Shown: one piece after another, positions 39,252 to 48,500 of the stretch
How positions within the stretch are numbered: position 1 is the first letter of the stretch
Layout of the letters: each line of letters begins with the position of its first letter
Assembly (NCBI RefSeq): GCF_000241525.1
Contig: NZ_AHIL01000038.1
Location: 1 to 64,000, forward strand
Source of the DNA: Comamonas testosteroni ATCC 11996
Lineage (GTDB): Bacteria; Pseudomonadota; Gammaproteobacteria; Burkholderiales; Burkholderiaceae_C
Length of the DNA: 64,000 nucleotides
Reading direction: 5' to 3'
Translations under genes and position numbers: made by a program
The notes under the pieces: model-generated
Databases searched by the model: none
The model's input: the letters and a program-made list of their open reading frames with translations, nothing else
Told to the model about the DNA's origin: nothing

Positions 39252-40130
39252 TTATCCGTTGTTCCAGCCAGTCTGGTAGAACTGCTGAATGAAGGACCAG
39301 GCCTCAGCCGGATCGTCGGTGTAGCGGAACAGGTTCAGATCCTTGGCGGAAATTGTGCCCTCCTCCACCAGCACATCGAAGTTCAGCACCCGCTTCCAGA
39401 ACTCCGTGCCGAACAGGATCACGGGCACGGGCTTGCTCTTGTGGGTCTGCACCAGCGTCAGCACTTCAAACAGCTCGTCCATGGTGCCGAAGCCGCCAGG
39501 AAAGGCCACCAGCGCCTTGGCACGCATCATGAAATGCATTTTGCGCAGCGCAAAGTAGTGGAACTTGAAGCTCAGCCCCGGTGTGATGTAGGGGTTGCCA
39601 TGCTGCTCGTGCGGCAGATAGATGTTCAGCCCCACATTGGGAGCACCCGCATCATGGGCGCCACGGTTGGCCGCCTCCATGATGCCGGGACCACCGCCCG
39701 TGCAGATGTAGAAGCGCTCGCTGGGCGCCTGCTTCATGCCTTCGGTCGCCACGATGCGTGCAAAGGCGCGTGCCGCCTCATAGCGCTCGGCATTGCGCAT
39801 GCCCCGCTCAGCCAGCGCCATGCGCTGGGTATCGCCGCTGGCCTTGGCTTGCGCAAGCTGCTCGCGCGCCTGCTCCATATCGACAAAGCGCGCGCTGCCG
39901 TAGACAACCACCGTGTGCTCGATGCCGCGCTCGATCTGGGTCAGATCGGGCTTGAGCATTTCCAGCTGCATGCGGATGCCACGCGTTTCCCGGCGGAACA
40001 TGAACTCCGGATCGGCGAATGCAAGGCGGTTGGATTGAGGTTCCAGCTCTTTGCCGTTATGGGCCTGGTTGTGCAGCTCGGCCCAGGCATTGGCCAGATC
40101 GGTATCGGACAGGGGAGATGAAATTTGCAT
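39252..40130 (-). CDS. LOG-family protein (TIGR00730; cytokinin riboside monophosphate phosphoribohydrolase-like)
   Basis: 292 residues from ATG 40130 (MQISSPLSDTDLANAWAEL). It has the LOG signatures GGGPGIMEAANRGAHDAG and PGGFGTMDELFEVLTLVQ. Members release the nucleobase from nucleoside 5'-monophosphates; many were long annotated as lysine decarboxylases. The N-terminal extension of about 90 residues before VVYGSARF is longer than in the minimal LOG proteins and matches the large bacterial subgroup. The biological substrate here is unproven. Confidence 0.85.
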   Translation of the reverse strand: MQISSPLSDTDLANAWAELHNQAHNGKELEPQSNRLAFADPEFMFRRETRGIRMQLEMLKPDLTQIERGIEHTVVVYGSARFVDMEQAREQLAQAKASGDTQRMALAERGMRNAERYEAARAFARIVATEGMKQAPSERFYICTGGGPGIMEAANRGAHDAGAPNVGLNIYLPHEQHGNPYITPGLSFKFHYFALRKMHFMMRAKALVAFPGGFGTMDELFEVLTLVQTHKSKPVPVILFGTEFWKRVLNFDVLVEEGTISAKDLNLFRYTDDPAEAWSFIQQFYQTGWNNG

Positions 40131-40347
40131 GGACCCTCGGTTCTTAGAATGCTGAGTGGCACGGGCTACAACCATCTCTAAAGATTTCGTAGCGCTGACC
40201 GCCCATCCGTCAAGTACTTCAAGCTCAAATGCACCTGTAGTGCAGATGATGCTTGCACTATACGCTCACAAAGCTATAGCCCAGGAGAGTATTTCGCCTC
40301 TAAACGCTGAAGCAGTTTGCCTCAATAGTTGCAAATGGTCTGCCAGC

Positions 40348-40725
40348 TTAACGGCTGAACCAGATGCTCCAGCTGAGCATGCCCATGTAGGTCATGAACA
40401 GTGAGCCGACCAGATGCACACTGGTCCAGCCCAGAGCCGCAGCCAGACGTTGCTGCTGCAGCAGGCCGATGACCTCGGCCGAATAGCTGGAGAACGTAGT
40501 CAGGGCTCCGAGGAAACCGGTGATGATGGCCAGTTTCCAGGCCGGATCCAGCTGGGGCAGGGCCTGAAACAGCGCGATGAAGACACCGATCAGATAGCCG
40601 CCGATCAGATTGGCGGCCAGGGTGCCCCAGGGCAGGCTGGCTCCGGCACTCAGCCATAGCCCCAACCCCCAGCGCGACAGAGCGCCCAGGCAGGCACCGA
40701 TGCAGATGGCAAAAATATTGAGCAT
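40348..40725 (-). CDS. crcB: Fluoride channel CrcB/Fluc
   Basis: 125-residue four-helix membrane protein forming a dual-topology dimeric fluoride channel. GTLAANLIGGYLIGV and the signature GFLGALTTFSSYSAEV are present. The start is ATG 40725 (MLNIFAICIGACLGALSRWGLG). Only about 53 nt separate it from the end of the antiporter operon upstream, so there is no room for the fluoride riboswitch seen ahead of some crcB genes, and it may be read through from the antiporter operon. Confidence 0.93.
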   Translation of the reverse strand: MLNIFAICIGACLGALSRWGLGLWLSAGASLPWGTLAANLIGGYLIGVFIALFQALPQLDPAWKLAIITGFLGALTTFSSYSAEVIGLLQQQRLAAALGWTSVHLVGSLFMTYMGMLSWSIWFSR

Positions 40726-40778
40726 GGCTGCCAATCTAGCGCAAGACGGCGGCCCTGAAAGCCTTGGGCGGCAGGATT

Positions 40779-41207
40779 TCAGGCTTTATGCGCCGCAGGC
40801 TTTTCATCGGCCTCGGCGGCCTCTTCCTCGTCCAGGGGTTCGTTGCGCACCAGATTGCTGAGCGTGGGCGGCACGCTCTCTCCTGCCCGGCGCGAGCGGA
40901 ACAGCGCTGCGCGCATGAGGAAGATGGTGGTGATGGGCACAGTCACGGCAATAAAGATGGCAATCAGCACCGAGTGCATGACAAAGCCCTGGCCGCTGAC
41001 GGAAAAATAGATCCAGGTGGCATGCATGATGAGCCAGCAGCCCATGGTGGCGATGATGGAGGGCGCGTGCACGCGCTCGAAATAGCTTTTGAGCCGCAGC
41101 AAGCCCACGGAGCCCATGAGCGCAATCAACGAGCCTGCGAACACCAGGGCCGCCACCAGAATCTGGGCCCACAGCGGCAGATCCACGCCAATGACCTCGG
41201 TACTCAT
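40779..41207 (-). CDS. phaG: Mrp/Pha cation/H+ antiporter subunit G
   Basis: 142-residue small membrane subunit with three helices. LWAQILVAALVFAGSLIALMGSVGLLRLKSYFERVHAPS contains the conserved GxxGLLRLxxxxxRxHAPS core of MrpG. The C-terminal 40 residues are a hydrophilic acidic tail (EPLDEEEAAEADEK). ATG 41207 overlaps the phaF stop by four nt; the longer open frame upstream is a shadow of phaF. It is the last gene of the operon. Confidence 0.9.
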   Translation of the reverse strand: MSTEVIGVDLPLWAQILVAALVFAGSLIALMGSVGLLRLKSYFERVHAPSIIATMGCWLIMHATWIYFSVSGQGFVMHSVLIAIFIAVTVPITTIFLMRAALFRSRRAGESVPPTLSNLVRNEPLDEEEAAEADEKPAAHKA

Positions 41208-41482
41208 TCGATCACCTCGCCGCGCAGCAGGAACTTGGCCATGGCCGTGGAGCCCACGCAGCCGAACAGAGCCACCAGCAAGGCCGCCTCGAAATAGTTG
41301 GTGCTGTCGTACAGAATGCCCATGACCAGCATGGCCAGCATGCCGTTGAGATACATGCAGTCCAGCGCCAGCACGCGATCTTGCGCATGCGGCCCCTTGA
41401 GCAGGCGCAGCACCGAGCAGCCCATGGCCGCCAGCAGCATGACCAGAGATGCCATCAGCACCCAATAAAACCAGGGGTTCAT
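41204..41482 (-). CDS. phaF: Mrp/Pha antiporter subunit F
   Basis: 92-residue subunit with three helices. GPHAQDRVLALDCMYLNGMLAM contains the conserved DR-LALD motif of MrpF in its second helix. It overlaps both neighbours by four nt (ATGA), as throughout this operon, implying tight translational coupling. Required for assembly of the complete antiporter in studied systems. Confidence 0.92.
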   Translation of the reverse strand: MNPWFYWVLMASLVMLLAAMGCSVLRLLKGPHAQDRVLALDCMYLNGMLAMLVMGILYDSTNYFEAALLVALFGCVGSTAMAKFLLRGEVIE

Positions 41483-41979
41483 TCAAAAATCTCCATCAGC
41501 AGGCTCTCGTAGCGGGACTTCACAAAGTCGGCCATCTGCTTGGCATCCTCCACCTCCAGCGCATGCAGCAGCAGCATGGAGCGGTCACGCGAGATTTCGG
41601 CCCAGGAAGTGCCGGGCGTCAGGCAGACGATCATGGCCAGGACGGCCAGCCCGTTGGGATCGCGCAGCTCGAGCGGAATATGGATAAAGGCCGCTGGGTG
41701 CTTGCGCATGCGCGGCAACAACAGAAAGCGCACCACGTTGAAGTTGGAGATCGAGGTGTCGCAGACCACCCGAAAGGCCAGCTTGAGAATGCTCAGCGGA
41801 TGGCTGACCCGCACCGGCAAGGGGCGCAGGCCGCGCAGCAGCACGGGGATCAGCAGGCCCAGGATCAGGCCCAGCAAGATCTGGCCGGCACTGACCGAGC
41901 GGTTGAGCAGCAGCCACAGCACCAGCAGAGCTACCGACAGCAGCGGTGCCGGGAAGATGGATTTCATGATGTTCTTCAT
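41479..41979 (-). CDS. phaE: Mrp/Pha antiporter subunit E
   Basis: 166 residues. Two N-terminal helices (LLSVALLVLWLLLN, QILLGLILGLLIPVLL) precede the conserved cytoplasmic segment, with NPNGLAV-like DPNGLAVLAMIVCLTPGTSWAEI. MrpE supports assembly of the MrpA-G complex. It overlaps phaD and phaF by four nt each. Confidence 0.92.
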   Translation of the reverse strand: MKNIMKSIFPAPLLSVALLVLWLLLNRSVSAGQILLGLILGLLIPVLLRGLRPLPVRVSHPLSILKLAFRVVCDTSISNFNVVRFLLLPRMRKHPAAFIHIPLELRDPNGLAVLAMIVCLTPGTSWAEISRDRSMLLLHALEVEDAKQMADFVKSRYESLLMEIFE

Positions 41980-43808
41980 GGGCGGCCCTCCTCTTTCTGA
42001 GCCGAGGCAGCGGTCTGAGTGACGGCATCTTGCGCAGTTTCGCCTTCATCGCCAATACCAGGGGCGGGCTCTGCCTGCATTTCCAGCGCTGCAGCGCGTG
42101 CTGCAGCCTCGGGCCCTGCGGCCTCCTGAGCCTTCTTTTCCTTGGGCGCTGGTACCGGAGCCAGACCCAGGACGGTACGCACATAGACATCGGGCGAGTG
42201 CAGTGCATTGGCCGCTCGCTGGGTATAGCGCATCACATCATCGGCCTTGACCGTCAACACCACACAGCACAGCAGCAGTGCGACGATGGGCAGGCCTTCC
42301 GCCACCTTGAGTGACGGCGCGCTCTGCTCCGGATTGGCCCAGAAATGCCGGATGCCGGCGCGCGTGAGTGCCACCAACGCCATCAGACCGGTGATGATGA
42401 GCAGGGCCACCATGCTCCAGCCCAGCGGACCGGCCTTCACACCACTGGATGTCCCCATGCCCAGCGGATTGAGCAGGCTGGTCAGCATGGCGAATTTGCC
42501 GAGAAAGCCGGACAGTGGCGGCAGGCCCGAGATCAGCAAGGTGCAGGCCATGAAGCTCAGACCCAGAAAAGCCGCCGCTGCCGGGAAGGCCCGGCCGATC
42601 ATGAGCTCTTCATCATCGTCGAGATTGAAGCCTTCGGTGGGCAACAGCTCTGCATTGAGGAATGGCGCTTCATCGTCCTCATAGGGCTCGCCCGCATCGT
42701 CATCCACGCGCCAGCGGTCCACCACATCGGCAATCAGGAACAGGGCCGCCACGGCCAGCGTGGAGCCCGGCAGGTAATACAGCAGGCCCGCAGTCAGCAG
42801 GTTCTGACCAAAGCCCGTCGCGGCCAGCAGGGTGCCGGACGAAAGAATGGCAGCAAAGCCCGCCAGATGGGTCAACCGTTGCGAGCCCAGCATGCCGATG
42901 GCGCCAAAGGCCATGGTCAGCATGCCGCCCACGATCAGCCAGGTACTGCCAAACAGGGCCGATGCCCCGGCTTCCGAACTGAACAGCAAGGTCCACAGTC
43001 GCAAGATGACATAGACCCCCACCTTGGTCATGAGTGCAAACAAGGCTCCCACGGGCGCAGTCGCCGCGCTGTAGCCCGGCACCAGCCAGAAGTTCAGCGG
43101 CCATAGCGCCGCCTTGATCAGAAAGGCCGTGCCCAGCACGCCTGCTGCCGCATGCAGCAAGCCGCGATCGGCATCCTGCACCAGCGGAATGGCCCGGGCC
43201 AGATCGGCCATATTGAGCGTACCGGTGATGCCATAGAGCATGGACACGCCGATCAGGAACAGCGAAGACGCTGCCAGATTGATGGCAATGTAGTGAAGAC
43301 CGGCCTGAATGCGCGTGCTGCCGGAGCCATGCAGCAGCAAACCGTAAGAGGCTGCCAGCATGATCTCGAAGAACACGAACAGATTGAACAGGTCCGCCGT
43401 GATGAAGGCACCGCTGAGCCCCATCAGCTGCAACTGGAACAAGGGGTGGAAGTGCACGCCGGCCTTGTGCCAGCGCGCCGCGGAAAACACCAGTGCGGCC
43501 AGTGCCACCACATAGGTGACCAGCAGCATCAGGGCGGTGAGCCGATCCAGCGCCAGCGCGATGCCGAAGGGCGCAGGCCAGTTGCCGGGCATGTAGACCG
43601 ACATGGTGACGGCAGAGCCCGCCTGGTTGGTCCAGCTCAGCAGCATGACCACGATCACCAGACTGATCGTGGTGGACAGGATGTTCATGCCCAGCTTCAG
43701 GCGCTGGCGCTCCTCGCGCAGGAACAGCATCAGCGCTGCCGTCAGCATGGGCAGCATGATGGGGGCCAGCATCAGGTGCGGCATCAGACGCTCAATCCAC
43801 TCGCTCAT
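41976..43808 (-). CDS. phaD: Mrp/Pha antiporter subunit D
   Basis: 610-residue proton-pumping membrane subunit homologous to complex I NuoM/NuoN. The conserved glutamate lies in FVFFEIMLAASYGLL, and lysines in KAALWPLNFWLV and nearby. MrpD proteins are usually about 500 residues. Here two hydrophilic additions are visible: an acidic insert of about 45 residues near 360-400 (VDDDAGEPYEDDEAPF and following) and an Ala/Glu-rich C-terminal tail of about 65 residues. Both are probably cytoplasmic and are unusual. It overlaps phaC and phaE by four nt. Confidence 0.92.
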   Translation of the reverse strand: MSEWIERLMPHLMLAPIMLPMLTAALMLFLREERQRLKLGMNILSTTISLVIVVMLLSWTNQAGSAVTMSVYMPGNWPAPFGIALALDRLTALMLLVTYVVALAALVFSAARWHKAGVHFHPLFQLQLMGLSGAFITADLFNLFVFFEIMLAASYGLLLHGSGSTRIQAGLHYIAINLAASSLFLIGVSMLYGITGTLNMADLARAIPLVQDADRGLLHAAAGVLGTAFLIKAALWPLNFWLVPGYSAATAPVGALFALMTKVGVYVILRLWTLLFSSEAGASALFGSTWLIVGGMLTMAFGAIGMLGSQRLTHLAGFAAILSSGTLLAATGFGQNLLTAGLLYYLPGSTLAVAALFLIADVVDRWRVDDDAGEPYEDDEAPFLNAELLPTEGFNLDDDEELMIGRAFPAAAAFLGLSFMACTLLISGLPPLSGFLGKFAMLTSLLNPLGMGTSSGVKAGPLGWSMVALLIITGLMALVALTRAGIRHFWANPEQSAPSLKVAEGLPIVALLLCCVVLTVKADDVMRYTQRAANALHSPDVYVRTVLGLAPVPAPKEKKAQEAAGPEAAARAAALEMQAEPAPGIGDEGETAQDAVTQTAASAQKEEGRP

Positions 43809-44170
43809 AGCATTTCCTGTTCGGTTCGCGAGTGCGCGCCATCCACATGGTCATTACCCGAAGCGCCACGCGACGCCAGCAGCACGACCAGGAACAGCGC
43901 CGTCATGGCAAAGCCGATGACGATGGCGGTCAGCACCAGCGCCTGCGGCATGGGGTCGGCGTAATGCGACAAATCGGTGGGCACGCCGTTTTGCAGAACC
44001 GGCACCTTGTTGATCGACAGGCCCTGACGCCCCATCGAGAAGATGAACAGGTTGACGGCATATGACAGCAGCGCCAATCCCATGATGACCTGGTAGCTAC
44101 GCGGACGCAGCAGCAGCCAGACGCCCGAGCCGGTGAGCACACCGATGGCAATGGCCAGAACGATTTCCAT
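43805..44170 (-). CDS. phaC: Mrp/Pha antiporter subunit C
   Basis: 121-residue subunit with three helices, homologous to NuoK. LTGSGVWLLLRPRSYQVIMGLALLSYAVNLFIFSMG includes the conserved buried charged position. PLPQAL-like DPMPQALVLTAIVIGFAMTALFLV ends the protein. Its first base is the last base of the phaAB stop codon, and it overlaps phaD by four nt. Note that the symbol phaC is also used for polyhydroxyalkanoate synthase; this is the antiporter gene. Confidence 0.93.
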   Translation of the reverse strand: MEIVLAIAIGVLTGSGVWLLLRPRSYQVIMGLALLSYAVNLFIFSMGRQGLSINKVPVLQNGVPTDLSHYADPMPQALVLTAIVIGFAMTALFLVVLLASRGASGNDHVDGAHSRTEQEML

Positions 44171-47145
44171 TACATACCTCCCCTTGCCAGTGCCGCAGCT
44201 GTGGCAGCCTGCACCTCGGCCTCGGCCTTCTTGGCCTCTTGTTCCTGCTCTTCCAGCAAGCGCGCATGGAAGCGGTGTCCGCGTACCGATTGGTGGGCAA
44301 TCGCTGTCAGGATCAGCATGGTGGAGCCCACCACCAGCGCAAACACGCCGATATCGAAGAAGGTGGCGCTGGCGAAATGCACATGTCCCACCAAGGGCAG
44401 CGAAAAGTCAAAGCTGTGACTGGTCAGGAAGGGGTAGCCCACGGCCACCGAGCCCAGGCCCGTGCCCAGCGCAAACAGCAGGCCCGCCGCAATCCAGCGG
44501 CGCGGATACAGCGGCAGATGCGCCTCCACCCAATGCGTGCCCGAGATGATGTACTGCATCAGCAAGGCGACCGAGAACACCAGCCCGGCCACGAAACCGC
44601 CGCCCGGCTGGTTGTGGCCGCGCACGAAGATATAGGCAGCCACCAGCGTCGCAAACGGCAGCAGCAGTCGCACCAGCACGGCAGGCACCATCAGGTAGCC
44701 CACGGCCGTATCGCTGGCATTGCGCGGGTTGAGCAGGTCGGTCTGCAAATCGCCGGGCACATAGCGCTGCTGCTCAGGAATGTCCATGGCCTCGCGCGCC
44801 GGGCGGAAGCGGCGCAGCAGCGCATAGATGACGACGGCCACAATACCCAGCACCACGATCTCGCCGAAGGTGTCGAAGCCGCGGAAGTCGACCAGCGTCA
44901 CATTCACCACATTGGTGCCGCCGCCACCGCCCAGCGCGTTCTCGAGGAAGAAGGTGGAGGTGCTTTCATAGAAGGGCCGGCTCATCATGGCAAAGGCCAG
45001 CCAGGCCATGCCGCCACCGGCAATCAGCGACAGCACCAGATCGCGCAGGCGGCGTGCCTTGGCCCGCGCATCGGCACTATCGGCGGTACGCATGTTCTTG
45101 TCCCGCTTGGGCAGCCAGCGCAGCCCCAGCAGGATCAGCACCGTGGTGGCGACTTCCACCACCAGTTGGGTCAGCGCCAGATCGGGCGCCGAGAACCAGA
45201 GGAAGGTCAGCACCGTGCACAGGCCCGTGCCGCCGAGCATGATCAATGCGGTCATCCGGTGGTACTTGGCTTTCCAGGCCGTACCCAGCGCACACAGGCA
45301 GCCAATCGCCCAGAGCAGCACAAAGGCCGAAGACACCGGCAAAGTGCCGCGGTCACCCAGTTTCATGCCCCACAGCCAGAGCGGCAGAGCCGCTGCGACC
45401 AGAGCAACGCAGACCAACCACAGCATCTGCCACTGCAGGCGGCGCGTGGACAGATTGCGGCGCCCCGCCCGGCCCAGCCAGGTGATGCGGGCCAGCAGAT
45501 TCTCAAAAATCTTGCGACCGCTGACACGGCCCAGCACGGGCGTGGTGTCGAAGTGCCCGACCGTGCGCTGCCAGCGCAGCATGGTGTAGAGCACGATACC
45601 GCCGGCCAGTGCCACCAGGCTCATGATGAGCGGCATATTCCAGCCATGCCAGATGGCCAGGCTGTACTGCGGCAAGTCACCGCCTACGACTGGAGTTGCA
45701 GCGACAGCCAGAAAACCACCCACTGCCCAGGCAGGGAAGATGCCGACGATCAGACAAGCCAGCACGAGCAATTCCACCGGTACACGCATCCAATGCGGCG
45801 GCTCGTGCGGCTCGTGAGGGAGATCGTTTGCCTGGGGCCCAAAAAAGACATCGAACGTGAAGCGCAGCGAATAGGCCACGCTGAACATGCCCGCCACGGT
45901 CGCAACCACGGGAAGCACGGTCTTGACCCAGGGGGCTGCATCCAGATAGACGGTCTCGGCAAAGAACATTTCCTTGGAGATGAATCCGTTGAGCAGCGGC
46001 ACACCAGCCATGGCAGCACTGGCCACACAGGCCAGCGTGGCCGTGATCGGCATCATGAAACGCAGACCCGACAGACGCCGGATGTCACGCGTGCCGCTTT
46101 CATGGTCCACAATGCCCGCCGCCATGAACAGCGAAGCCTTGAAGGTCGCATGGTTCATGATGTGAAACACCGCCGCCACGGCAGCCAGCTTGCTGTTCAG
46201 GCCCAACAGCAAGGTAATCAGCCCCAGATGCGAGATCGTTGAATAAGCCAGCAAACCCTTGAGATCGTGCTGGAACATCGCGCAATAGCCGCCAATCAGC
46301 AGCGTCATGGCACCAGCGCCCCCCACCAGCCAGAACCATGCATCGGTGTCCGCCAACACCGGCCACAGCCGCGCCAGCAGAAACACACCAGCCTTGACCA
46401 TGGTGGCCGAGTGCAGATAGGCCGACACGGGCGTAGGTGCCGCCATGGCATTGGGCAGCCAGAACTGGAACGGAAATTGAGCACTTTTGGTGAGTGCGCC
46501 AAGCAAAATCAGCACCAATGCCAGCAGATAGAGGTGGCTGTCGCGAATCTGCTGGCCAGCTGCCAGAACATTGTCGAGGTCATAGCTGCCTACGATATGA
46601 CCCAGCACCAGCATGCCCACCAGCATGGCAAGCCCGCCCGTGCCCGTGACCGTCAACGCCATGCGCGCGCCACGGCGCGCATCCTTGCGGTGATACCAGT
46701 AGCCGATCAGCAGGAACGAGAAAAGACTGGTCAGTTCCCAGAAAAACACCAGCTGAATGATGTTTCCCGAGAGCACCACCCCCGCCATCGCCCCCATAAA
46801 GGCCAGAAAGAACGAGAAAAAGCGCGGCACAGGATCAGTGGGCGACATGTAGTAGCGCGCGTACAGCACCACCAGCGCACCAATGCCGAAAACAAGCATG
46901 GAGAACAGCCAGGCAAACCCGTCCATGCGAATCACCAGATTCAGCCCCAACGCCGGCAGCCAGGAAATCTCCTGCCTGAGCACTGCTCCATCGGCCATCT
47001 CCGGGAACAGCATCCCCACCTGAATTGCGCATATCAGCGCAATCACACCCGCTAGTGTTGATTCAGTATTGCGCGCATTCGCAGGCAATAAAGCAGCCAA
47101 AAGGCTGCCTGCAAAAGGTAGGAGGATGAGGTATATCAGGGGCAT
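44170..47145 (-). CDS. phaAB: Mrp/Pha antiporter subunit A fused to subunit B
   Basis: 991-residue fusion. The N-terminal 500 residues are NuoL-like (LFFWELTSLFSFLLIGYWYHR carries the key Glu; HSATMVKAGVFLLARL the conserved His/Lys). The MrpA C-terminal part follows, with APDLALTQLVVEVATTVLILLGL. The last 170 residues are MrpB-like (LLPFATLVAAYIFVRGHNQPGGGFVAGLVF). A charged coiled tail ends the protein. Such A/B fusion is typical of group 2 Mrp (Pha in rhizobia), which exchange Na+ or K+ for protons for pH and salt tolerance. It is the first gene of the operon. Confidence 0.95.
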   Translation of the reverse strand: MPLIYLILLPFAGSLLAALLPANARNTESTLAGVIALICAIQVGMLFPEMADGAVLRQEISWLPALGLNLVIRMDGFAWLFSMLVFGIGALVVLYARYYMSPTDPVPRFFSFFLAFMGAMAGVVLSGNIIQLVFFWELTSLFSFLLIGYWYHRKDARRGARMALTVTGTGGLAMLVGMLVLGHIVGSYDLDNVLAAGQQIRDSHLYLLALVLILLGALTKSAQFPFQFWLPNAMAAPTPVSAYLHSATMVKAGVFLLARLWPVLADTDAWFWLVGGAGAMTLLIGGYCAMFQHDLKGLLAYSTISHLGLITLLLGLNSKLAAVAAVFHIMNHATFKASLFMAAGIVDHESGTRDIRRLSGLRFMMPITATLACVASAAMAGVPLLNGFISKEMFFAETVYLDAAPWVKTVLPVVATVAGMFSVAYSLRFTFDVFFGPQANDLPHEPHEPPHWMRVPVELLVLACLIVGIFPAWAVGGFLAVAATPVVGGDLPQYSLAIWHGWNMPLIMSLVALAGGIVLYTMLRWQRTVGHFDTTPVLGRVSGRKIFENLLARITWLGRAGRRNLSTRRLQWQMLWLVCVALVAAALPLWLWGMKLGDRGTLPVSSAFVLLWAIGCLCALGTAWKAKYHRMTALIMLGGTGLCTVLTFLWFSAPDLALTQLVVEVATTVLILLGLRWLPKRDKNMRTADSADARAKARRLRDLVLSLIAGGGMAWLAFAMMSRPFYESTSTFFLENALGGGGGTNVVNVTLVDFRGFDTFGEIVVLGIVAVVIYALLRRFRPAREAMDIPEQQRYVPGDLQTDLLNPRNASDTAVGYLMVPAVLVRLLLPFATLVAAYIFVRGHNQPGGGFVAGLVFSVALLMQYIISGTHWVEAHLPLYPRRWIAAGLLFALGTGLGSVAVGYPFLTSHSFDFSLPLVGHVHFASATFFDIGVFALVVGSTMLILTAIAHQSVRGHRFHARLLEEQEQEAKKAEAEVQAATAAALARGGM

Positions 47146-47232
47146 GGGCGGATCATTCTAGAGGTTGGCGTTATTTTTTCCGCTATAAAAACCTGAGCAT
47201 TTCACAGACTTTAGACCACCGTTCACCTTCAG

Positions 47233-47254
47233 TTGATGACAGAAAATTCATCAA
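47233..47254. promoter_or_regulatory. Inverted repeat in the phaAB upstream region
   Basis: TTGATG (47233-47238) and CATCAA (47249-47254) separated by 10 nt, about 90 nt upstream of phaAB and in the divergent region with the acetyltransferase gene. It may be an operator; the spacing suits a dimeric regulator on one DNA face. No regulator gene is adjacent. Confidence 0.25.
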
Positions 47255-47369
47255 AACAGCGGGTTGCATACAGATAAAGAAGTGCTTCCACAACCGCCCT
47301 TGCACGCTGCACCGATGTCATACATCTGCTGCAAACCATTTTTGCCAAACTCAATCCATCTGCCAACCC

Positions 47370-47834
47370 ATGCATGTACGCAGCTATCGTCCCGGAGATG
47401 AAATCGCGCTATGGCAGGTGTTTCACGATGCTGTTCATCAGCTGGCAGTGAATCACTACAGCCAGGTGCAACTTGACGCCTGGGCGCCGCAGCAACCGGA
47501 CTGGACACAGTGGCGTCAGCGCATTCAAGCGCTCCAGCCCTTTGTCGCCGTTGGCGACAATGATCAAGCCATGGCCTATGCAGATCTGCAAGCCAATGGC
47601 TATATCGATCACTTTTTTGTGGCCCCACAATATGCCCGCCAGGGCGTGGGCCGGCGACTGCTCGCGCATATCGAGCAGACGGCGCGGCAAAACGGCCTGC
47701 ATGAGCTGAGTGCCGATGTCAGTCTCAATGCCCAGGCTTTCTTCATACATTTCGGCTTTGAGCTACAGCGCCAGCAAACCCCCGTCGTACATGGCATCGC
47801 CCTGAGCAACGCGCGTATGCGAAAAACTCTTTGA
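47370..47834 (+). CDS. GNAT N-acetyltransferase
   Basis: 154 residues. MHVRSYRPGDEIALWQVFHDAVHQLAVNHYSQVQLDAWAP is the start of a YafP-like GNAT enzyme. FVAPQYARQGVGRRLLAHIEQTARQNG is the acetyl-CoA-binding motif A, and VSLNAQAFFIHFGFELQRQQTPVVHG the C-terminal strand. The acceptor is unknown. It diverges from the antiporter operon. Confidence 0.87.
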   Translation: MHVRSYRPGDEIALWQVFHDAVHQLAVNHYSQVQLDAWAPQQPDWTQWRQRIQALQPFVAVGDNDQAMAYADLQANGYIDHFFVAPQYARQGVGRRLLAHIEQTARQNGLHELSADVSLNAQAFFIHFGFELQRQQTPVVHGIALSNARMRKTL

Positions 47835-47883
47835 ACCTGGCTCAGATCAAACTACCGGCACCACCTCAACCGATGCAACGAGC

Positions 47884-48474
47884 ATGAACTGGCTCTGGAA
47901 ACCTGAAACCCCCAATCCGCAGAAATGGCTGATCGTCGTTTTCATGGCGGTGATGATGGGCGCCCTCGCCCCCATTTTCTGGCGCAGCTTCATACCCGAT
48001 GCGCATTGGCAGCTGCTCGCGCTGTATCTGGCGCTGGCACTTACGGCAGCCGCCGGCATCTGGCTGCTGCGACTCCATAGGCTGGGACTTTGGCAACCGG
48101 CAGGCCCCTGGCTCAGCTACGGCCCCATCAAGCGCTGGCTGATGGCCTTGCTATGCACCGCTTTCATGGCTTTCATGCTCTGGCTCAACCTGGCTGCCAC
48201 CCTGCCCATGGCCTATACGGCGGTCCTGGGAAGCAATACCAGCATGCAGACCATTGCCGAGAAAAAACGGGGCTCGGGCCGCCATGCCTGCCGCCATCAG
48301 CTCAAGCTGTCCGAAGTCGACTACCTGTTTTTCGAGTTCTGCATTGATGAAGATGGCTACGACAGCCTGCCATCCGCCCCATTGCCCGCCTCGCTATCCA
48401 TGCGCGAAAGCTACTTTGGCAGACTTGTGGACAGCATTCGCCTAGCGACTTCACAGCAAAAAGATGAGCATTAA
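47884..48474 (+). CDS. Membrane protein of unknown function with extracytoplasmic C-terminal domain
   Basis: 196 residues. Three predicted helices (about 14-32, 42-60, 89-114) are followed by a soluble C-terminal region of about 80 residues containing two cysteines (GRHACRHQL and FEFCIDEDG) that could form a disulphide if the domain is periplasmic. No family recognised. It follows the acetyltransferase gene by 49 nt and precedes another small membrane protein gene. Confidence 0.6.
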   Translation: MNWLWKPETPNPQKWLIVVFMAVMMGALAPIFWRSFIPDAHWQLLALYLALALTAAAGIWLLRLHRLGLWQPAGPWLSYGPIKRWLMALLCTAFMAFMLWLNLAATLPMAYTAVLGSNTSMQTIAEKKRGSGRHACRHQLKLSEVDYLFFEFCIDEDGYDSLPSAPLPASLSMRESYFGRLVDSIRLATSQQKDEH

Positions 48475-48500
48475 TCGCTGTGCCACAATAGAAAAACATC

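Noticed and set aside
40726..40778. A fluoride riboswitch upstream of crcB
   Set aside because: Only 53 nt separate the antiporter operon from crcB and I cannot fold the conserved riboswitch there.
44239..46242. A 667-codon plus-strand frame inside the phaAB region
   Set aside because: Antisense to the clear antiporter gene; very His/Gln/Arg-rich with no recognisable motif.
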